Both the position numbers and the translations under genes were made by a program. This document shows, piece after piece, positions 29,130-35,545 of a stretch of DNA of 35,545 nucleotides. The DNA comes from an uncultured Uliginosibacterium sp. (GTDB taxonomy: Bacteria > Pseudomonadota > Gammaproteobacteria > Burkholderiales > Rhodocyclaceae), in contig CAMFLH010000016.1 of the NCBI GenBank assembly GCA_945957295.1, positions 1 to 35,545 on the forward strand. Reading direction: 5' to 3'. Each line of letters starts with the position of its first letter. Position 1 is the stretch's first letter. The notes beneath the pieces are model-generated. The model did no database searches. It had not been told where the DNA came from and saw only the letters and a program-made list of their open reading frames with translations.

Positions 29130-29308
29130 GCGGCGCGGCGCCGGGGCGCACTTCAGAACGGAGCCGGCTTCGGCCGGCCGCCGACTTGACCAAACTTGCG
29201 ATCAAGCGATTTCATCATTCGATGTAAAAGCTTTTGTGTGATGCAACAAGGACTTGCGTAGAGTACGTCTCAGAGAAAACGAGTTGAGACGACGAAGGAG
29301 AACGCAAC

Positions 29309-29419
29309 ATGATGATGCTTGCACTGACCGTTCCGATGGTGATCCTGGCCGCCTGGCCGAAGCGCGACGACATCGCCGAATTCATCGAAAAGCTGGAACA
29401 GGAAGAGCGCGCGCAGTAA
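29309..29419 (+). CDS. 36-aa small protein with an N-terminal hydrophobic segment
   Basis: Hand translation MMMLALTVPMVILAAWPKRDDIAEFIEKLEQEERAQ*; AAGGAG RBS at the expected distance; followed by a strong terminator. Below the ORF-track length cutoff. Confidence 0.6.
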   Translation: MMMLALTVPMVILAAWPKRDDIAEFIEKLEQEERAQ

Positions 29420-29467
29420 GCGCCACCGATACCGGCCCGCCGCCTAAACGCGGCGCCGCACAAATGG

Positions 29468-29496
29468 AAAGCCCGCCTTTCGGCGGGCTTTCTTTT
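29468..29496 (+). terminator. Rho-independent terminator after the 36-aa ORF
   Basis: AAAGCCCGCC tttc GGCGGGCTTT ctttt. Confidence 0.88.
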
Positions 29497-29603
29497 GGTT
29501 CCGTTCTTGAGGCAGCCGCCTCTCGGAACCGGGGTTTGCGCGCTGGGCGCGCGGGCGACTCAAGGTCGCCGGGGGCTGCGCCCCCACTGGCCCTTGAAGG
29601 GCC
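29497..29603. repeat. Run of five consecutive GC-rich hairpins
   Basis: GGTTCCG...CGGAACC (29497-29530, inner GAGGC/GCCTC); GCGCGC-tgg-GCGCGC (29538-29552); GGCGAC-tcaag-GTCGCC (29554-29570); GGGGGC-tgc-GCCCCC (29571-29585); GGCCC-ttgaa-GGGCC (29589-29603). Confidence 0.75.
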
Positions 29604-29616
29604 GCATGGTGAAGTG

Positions 29617-29832
29617 CTACGCCTTGACGTTGATCACTCGTCCGATAGTCTGTCCATTGAGATTCGTCGTCTGGGCGACCTGCTGAGCTTGCTGAGCCTG
29701 TTCCGGGCGCTCTTCTGCCCTTGCACGCTCCGCTTGCTGCGCCTGACGGGCAGAGGCGGCTTCCCTAGCCTGAGTAGCCTGCTGCGCATCGGGTGTCTGG
29801 ACGACGCTCCCCGAAAGGGGACTTACCTCCAT
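29617..29832 (-). CDS. Small Gln/Ala/Arg-rich protein of unknown function
   Basis: MEVSPLSGSVVQTPDAQQATQAREAASARQAQQAERARAEERPEQAQQAQQVAQTTNLNGQTIGRVINVKA; GAAGGAGGG RBS before the ATG at 29832. Confidence 0.65.
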   Translation of the reverse strand: MEVSPLSGSVVQTPDAQQATQAREAASARQAQQAERARAEERPEQAQQAQQVAQTTNLNGQTIGRVINVKA

Positions 29833-29964
29833 TGACCCTCCTTCGCTGAACCGACCGATACGAAGTCATCGGCCTGACTTCACTATAGGCACCCCAGCGA
29901 ACTTGTGCAGGGTACGACGTGCCTCGTAGTTATAAAAAATGTGACATCCCGTAAAATCGCACCC

Positions 29965-30807
29965 GTGAGCACCGACCAGAACCCTTTGAACGCCCCGGAA
30001 GCATCGCCGCTCGGCAAGGCCGTGGCCTATTGTGACCACTACGCGCCGGAACTGCTGTTCCCGATTCCACGCAGCGGAAAACGGGCCGAAATCGGCGTCG
30101 GCGCCGACTTGCCCTTCACCGGGCACGACCTCTGGAACGCCTACGAAGTGTCGTGGCTGAACCCGCGCGGCAAGCCGGTCGTCGCGATCGGCACGCTGAC
30201 GGTGCCGGCCACTTCGCCGAACCTGATCGAATCCAAATCCCTGAAGCTTTATTTCAACAGCTTCAACCAGACACGCTTCGAATCGGTGCAAGCCGTTCAG
30301 GACACGATTGCGCGCGACCTGTCAGCCGCCGCCGGTGCACCGGTTGCCGTGCAACTCGAAACGCTGGATCGGCGGCCAGCCCGCGCCCTCGGCACGCCGG
30401 ATGGCGTATTGCTCGATACGCTCGACATCGATATCGACACCTACGAACCCGCGCCGGAACTGCTTGCGGCGAGCGGCCCCGTGGTTGACGAAACGCTCTA
30501 CTCGCACCTGCTCAAATCGAACTGCCTTGTGACCGGCCAGCCAGACTGGGGCATGGTGGTGATCCGCTACCGCGGCCCGGCGATAGACCGCGCCGGCCTG
30601 CTGCGCTACATCTGCTCGTTCCGCACGCACAACGAATTCCACGAACAATGCGTGGAGCGCATCTTCGTCGACATCACGCGCCAATGCCGCCCGCAACGAC
30701 TTGAAGTCTGGGCCCGCTACACGCGGCGAGGCGGGCTGGACATCAACCCCTGGCGCGCCAGCGAAGCAACGAGCGGCCCCGGCAACCTGGGCGAAGTCCG
30801 GCAGTAA
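29965..30807 (+). CDS. queF: NADPH-dependent 7-cyano-7-deazaguanine reductase
   Basis: '[26 protein letters not shown]' and '[20 protein letters not shown]...[19 protein letters not shown]' are diagnostic of QueF. GTG start at 29965 gives 280 aa. Confidence 0.95.
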   Translation: MSTDQNPLNAPEASPLGKAVAYCDHYAPELLFPIPRSGKRAEIGVGADLPFTGHDLWNAYEVSWLNPRGKPVVAIGTLTVPATSPNLIESKSLKLYFNSFNQTRFESVQAVQDTIARDLSAAAGAPVAVQLETLDRRPARALGTPDGVLLDTLDIDIDTYEPAPELLAASGPVVDETLYSHLLKSNCLVTGQPDWGMVVIRYRGPAIDRAGLLRYICSFRTHNEFHEQCVERIFVDITRQCRPQRLEVWARYTRRGGLDINPWRASEATSGPGNLGEVRQ

Positions 30808-30964
30808 ACCGCGTTTCGCACCGACCTGGTGCGCTCAATTTGCGGCCTTTTTTTTCGTGCATCACGCCGGTGCATGTCGGCTCAGCCGCGGTGCGGATAG
30901 CCGCCTTCCTGCCTGAGATACCGACGAACCCCGCCCTTGGCCCGAGTTTTGCTCAAGCATCGGG

Positions 30965-31873
30965 ATGCGGGCGAACTCCCAATCCTTGCAGAGAGACGAG
31001 AAGAGCGACTGCGTGCCGGACATCGCCCAGCGCGATGCCGGCCACGCGGCACCCTCCTTTGGCTGGCGCGCCCGCCTGGCGCTGGACTTCGAACGCCGCG
31101 GCGAACGCAGCGTGCTGGCGCGCCGCGAACACACTGGCCCGCTGCGCGTGCAGAAAGCGCTGTACCCGGAGGGCGATGCGGTCAGCCACGCGATCCTGCT
31201 GCATCCGCCGGCCGGGATCGCGGGCGGCGATTCCCTCGCGATCAACGTATCGGTCGGCGAAGCCGCCAGCGCGCTGCTGACCACCCCCGGTGCCGGCAAG
31301 TGGTATCGCGCCGACGGTCGCCCCGCTGAGCAGAAAATCAAACTGAGCATCGCTGCCGGCGCCAGTCTCGAATGGCTACCGCAGGAAAGCATGGTGTTCG
31401 ACGGCGCAGACGGCGACGCCACGCTCGACGTGCAACTGGCGGGTGACGCCTGCTTCATCGGCTTCGACCTCTGGTGCCTCGGCCGCCGCGCACGTGGTGA
31501 GCGCTTCGAACACGGCCGCATGGACACCCGCCTGCGCGTCGCACGCGATGGCCGCCCAGTCTTCGCCGAGCAGGCAAAGCTGCGCGGCGACGATGCGCGC
31601 TTCGCCTCCGCCGCGGTACTCGGCGGCGCCACCGTCTTCGGTAGCCTGCTGGCTGCCGCCCCCGACATCGATGCTTCGCTGGTGGAAGCCTGTCGACTTG
31701 AGTGCCCCACGGCCGGGCTAGGCGCGGTCACCCGCCTGCCCGGCCTGCTGGTGGCGCGCTATCGCGGCGACGACGCCGAAGCAGCGCGCCACTGGTTTGC
31801 GCGCCAGTGGGCCATTGTTCGCCCCGCCCTGCTGGGCCGCCCCGCCTGCCCGCCCCGCATCTGGAACACCTGA
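30965..31873 (+). CDS. ureD: Urease accessory protein UreD
   Basis: 'HPPAGIAGGDSLAINVSVGEAASALLTTPGAGKWYRADG' and 'WLPQESMVFDGADG' typical of UreD/UreH. Confidence 0.96.
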   Translation: MRANSQSLQRDEKSDCVPDIAQRDAGHAAPSFGWRARLALDFERRGERSVLARREHTGPLRVQKALYPEGDAVSHAILLHPPAGIAGGDSLAINVSVGEAASALLTTPGAGKWYRADGRPAEQKIKLSIAAGASLEWLPQESMVFDGADGDATLDVQLAGDACFIGFDLWCLGRRARGERFEHGRMDTRLRVARDGRPVFAEQAKLRGDDARFASAAVLGGATVFGSLLAAAPDIDASLVEACRLECPTAGLGAVTRLPGLLVARYRGDDAEAARHWFARQWAIVRPALLGRPACPPRIWNT

Positions 31874-31888
31874 TTCCGCGAGAGACCC

Positions 31889-32191
<303 letters not shown>

Positions 32192-32214
32192 CACTCAGGT
32201 ACTCACGACTCGCC

Positions 32215-32517
32215 ATGGAAGACAAGATCGAACACGCCCGTCTGCTCGCCCGCTTCAAGCTGCAGGTTCGTCGCCAGCTCGACCAGAGCATCGACCTCGA
32301 CCGCCTGGTGCAAGACCCCGACTACGCGCGCACCCGATTGGCGGAAATCGAAGACTTGGCCGAGGACGAAGAGCTGCTGGTGATGGTGCTGACCCTGCGC
32401 GACATCCTTATGCCGCGCAAGGCCGCCCCCGCCGCGCCGGCCGCAGCGGCCGATCTGGCGCCACCGCCGAAGTCCGCCGAATCACGCAACTACAAGTTTG
32501 GCGCTCGGGGCTGGTAG
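32215..32517 (+). CDS. Uncharacterised 100-aa protein between ureA and the GNAT gene
   Basis: MEDKIEHARLLARFKLQVRRQLDQSIDLDRLVQDPDYARTRLAEIEDLAEDEELLVMVLTLRDILMPRKAAPAAPAAAADLAPPPKSAESRNYKFGARGW; 2-nt gap to the next gene. Confidence 0.8.
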   Translation: MEDKIEHARLLARFKLQVRRQLDQSIDLDRLVQDPDYARTRLAEIEDLAEDEELLVMVLTLRDILMPRKAAPAAPAAAADLAPPPKSAESRNYKFGARGW

Positions 32518-32519
32518 CC

Positions 32520-33050
32520 ATGCAGATCGAGCAAGTGACGCCCGCCACCTTCGCGGCGCACCGCGAGGCGCTCGCCGCGCTGCTGATCGACGCGGTCGAG
32601 GGCGGCGCCTCGGTTGGCTTTGTACTGCCGATCAGCCGCGACACCGCGATGGCGTGGGTTGACGGCCTTGCCGATTCGATTGCCGATGGCTCCCGGCTGG
32701 TGTGGCTTGCACACGATGCGGGCAGCCCGCTCGGCACGGTGCAACTCGAACTCGCCATGCGCCAGAACGGCCGCAACCGCGCCGAAGTGCAGAAGCTGCT
32801 CGTAATGCGCAGCGCACGGCGCCAAGGCATTGCCCGCGCGCTGATGGCAGCACTGGAAGACGCCGCGCGTGGCTTGCAACGCGGCCTGCTGTTCCTCGAC
32901 ACCGAAGCCGGTTCGCCCGCCGAAGGCTTCTATGGCGCAGAAGGTTGGCAGTACGTCGGCGGCCTGCCCGAATTCGCGTGCTCGCCTGACGGCGTCTGGG
33001 CCGCCAACGCGATCTATTACAAAACCCTGTTCCGCAGGAGCACCGCATGA
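32520..33050 (+). CDS. GNAT-family N-acetyltransferase
   Basis: '[64 protein letters not shown]' is an acetyl-CoA-binding GNAT core; overlaps ureB by ATGA. Confidence 0.92.
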   Translation: MQIEQVTPATFAAHREALAALLIDAVEGGASVGFVLPISRDTAMAWVDGLADSIADGSRLVWLAHDAGSPLGTVQLELAMRQNGRNRAEVQKLLVMRSARRQGIARALMAALEDAARGLQRGLLFLDTEAGSPAEGFYGAEGWQYVGGLPEFACSPDGVWAANAIYYKTLFRRSTA

Positions 33051-33352
33051 TTCCCGGAGAACTCGACACGCCCGAGGGCGACATCGAACTCAATGCCGGC
33101 CGGCCAACGATCACCCTGGTCGTCGCCAACACCGGCGACCGCCCGATCCAGGTCGGCTCGCACTACCACTTCGCCGAAACCAACGCGGCGCTGGATTTCG
33201 ACCGTGCCGCCGCGCACGGCTTCCGCCTCGATATCGCCGCCGGCACTGCGGTGCGCTTCGAGCCGGGTCAGACCCGCACGGTGACCTTGGTGGCGCTGGC
33301 GGGCGAACGTAAGGTGTTCGGCTTCCGCGGCCTCGTGATGGGAGACCTCTAA
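33047..33352 (+). CDS. ureB: Urease subunit beta
   Basis: [46 protein letters not shown]... Confidence 0.98.
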   Translation: MIPGELDTPEGDIELNAGRPTITLVVANTGDRPIQVGSHYHFAETNAALDFDRAAAHGFRLDIAAGTAVRFEPGQTRTVTLVALAGERKVFGFRGLVMGDL

Positions 33353-33353
33353 C

Positions 33354-35054
<1,701 letters not shown>

Positions 35055-35061
35055 GAACGTC

Positions 35062-35544
35062 ATGCTGCTGATCGAAACCCTCTACACCGGCGACACCGCG
35101 CCGACTGAAAAACTGGTACTCAATTTCGACGCCCGCACGAAGAGCCGGCTGCGCACGCAGCTCTCAACCGGCGAGGAGGTTGGTCTGTTCCTGCCGCGCG
35201 GCACCATTCTGCGTGGCGGCGATCTGCTGCAGGCGAAGGACGGCCGTGTGGTTGAAGTGGTGTCGGCGCCCGAGGCGCTGCTTGAGGCGCAATGCGCGGG
35301 CGCCTTCGAACTCGCCCGCGCTGCGTACCACCTCGGCAACCGCCATGTTGCGGTGCAGGTGGGTGCAGGCTGGCTGCGCATCCAGGCCGACCATGTGCTC
35401 GAAACAATGCTGGTCGGATTAGGCGCACAGGTGCGACCGGTTACCGCCGCCTTCGAACCGGAAGCCGGCGCCTACGCACACGGCCATCACCACAGCGAGC
35501 GCGGCGCCACCGAAGCCAAGATCCACATGATGGCGGGCGCATGA
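35062..35544 (+). CDS. ureE: Urease accessory protein UreE (nickel chaperone)
   Basis: '[34 protein letters not shown]...[18 protein letters not shown]' typical of UreE; His-containing tail HGHHHSERG; follows ureC. Confidence 0.96.
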   Translation: MLLIETLYTGDTAPTEKLVLNFDARTKSRLRTQLSTGEEVGLFLPRGTILRGGDLLQAKDGRVVEVVSAPEALLEAQCAGAFELARAAYHLGNRHVAVQVGAGWLRIQADHVLETMLVGLGAQVRPVTAAFEPEAGAYAHGHHHSERGATEAKIHMMAGA

Positions 35545-35545
35545 C

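Noticed and set aside
30817-30854. Terminator after queF (CGCACC-gacct-GGTGCG, then T8 at 30847-30854)
   Set aside because: The hairpin and T-run are separated by ~14 nt, so it is not a canonical intrinsic terminator; not listed as a feature.

Overview
This is a high-GC window, apparently from a betaproteobacterial chromosome (inferred from gene content and codon bias). From left to right it contains: a partial RND efflux permease and its adaptor (minus strand); a SYLF-domain protein; lgt; ilvD with a long structured leader; a YbaK-like deacylase; mgsA; an orphan HsdR-N-like nuclease; a ~530-bp nested-palindrome element; a 1145-aa hybrid histidine kinase with an NCS1-type permease as its N-terminal module and a Cys-rich linker; an overlapping REC/LuxR response regulator; several small exported proteins; nudC; a PEP-CTERM protein; urtABCD-orf-urtE (urea ABC transporter); a TonB receptor/PepSY iron-uptake operon with a Fur-like box; a SnoaL-like protein; a 36-aa ORF; a run of five hairpins; queF; and a urease cluster ureD-ureA-orf-GNAT-ureB-ureC-ureE. 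The main leads are: (1) the transporter-fused sensor kinase and its response regulator close to the urea uptake and urease genes, with a 25-bp palindrome and a repeated GTGACCTAC motif upstream of urtA; (2) uncharacterised genes inserted in the urt and ure operons; (3) the nested inverted-repeat element at 10035-10564; (4) the structured ilvD leader. All calls come from reading the sequence and the supplied ORF translations. No database search or folding program was run.
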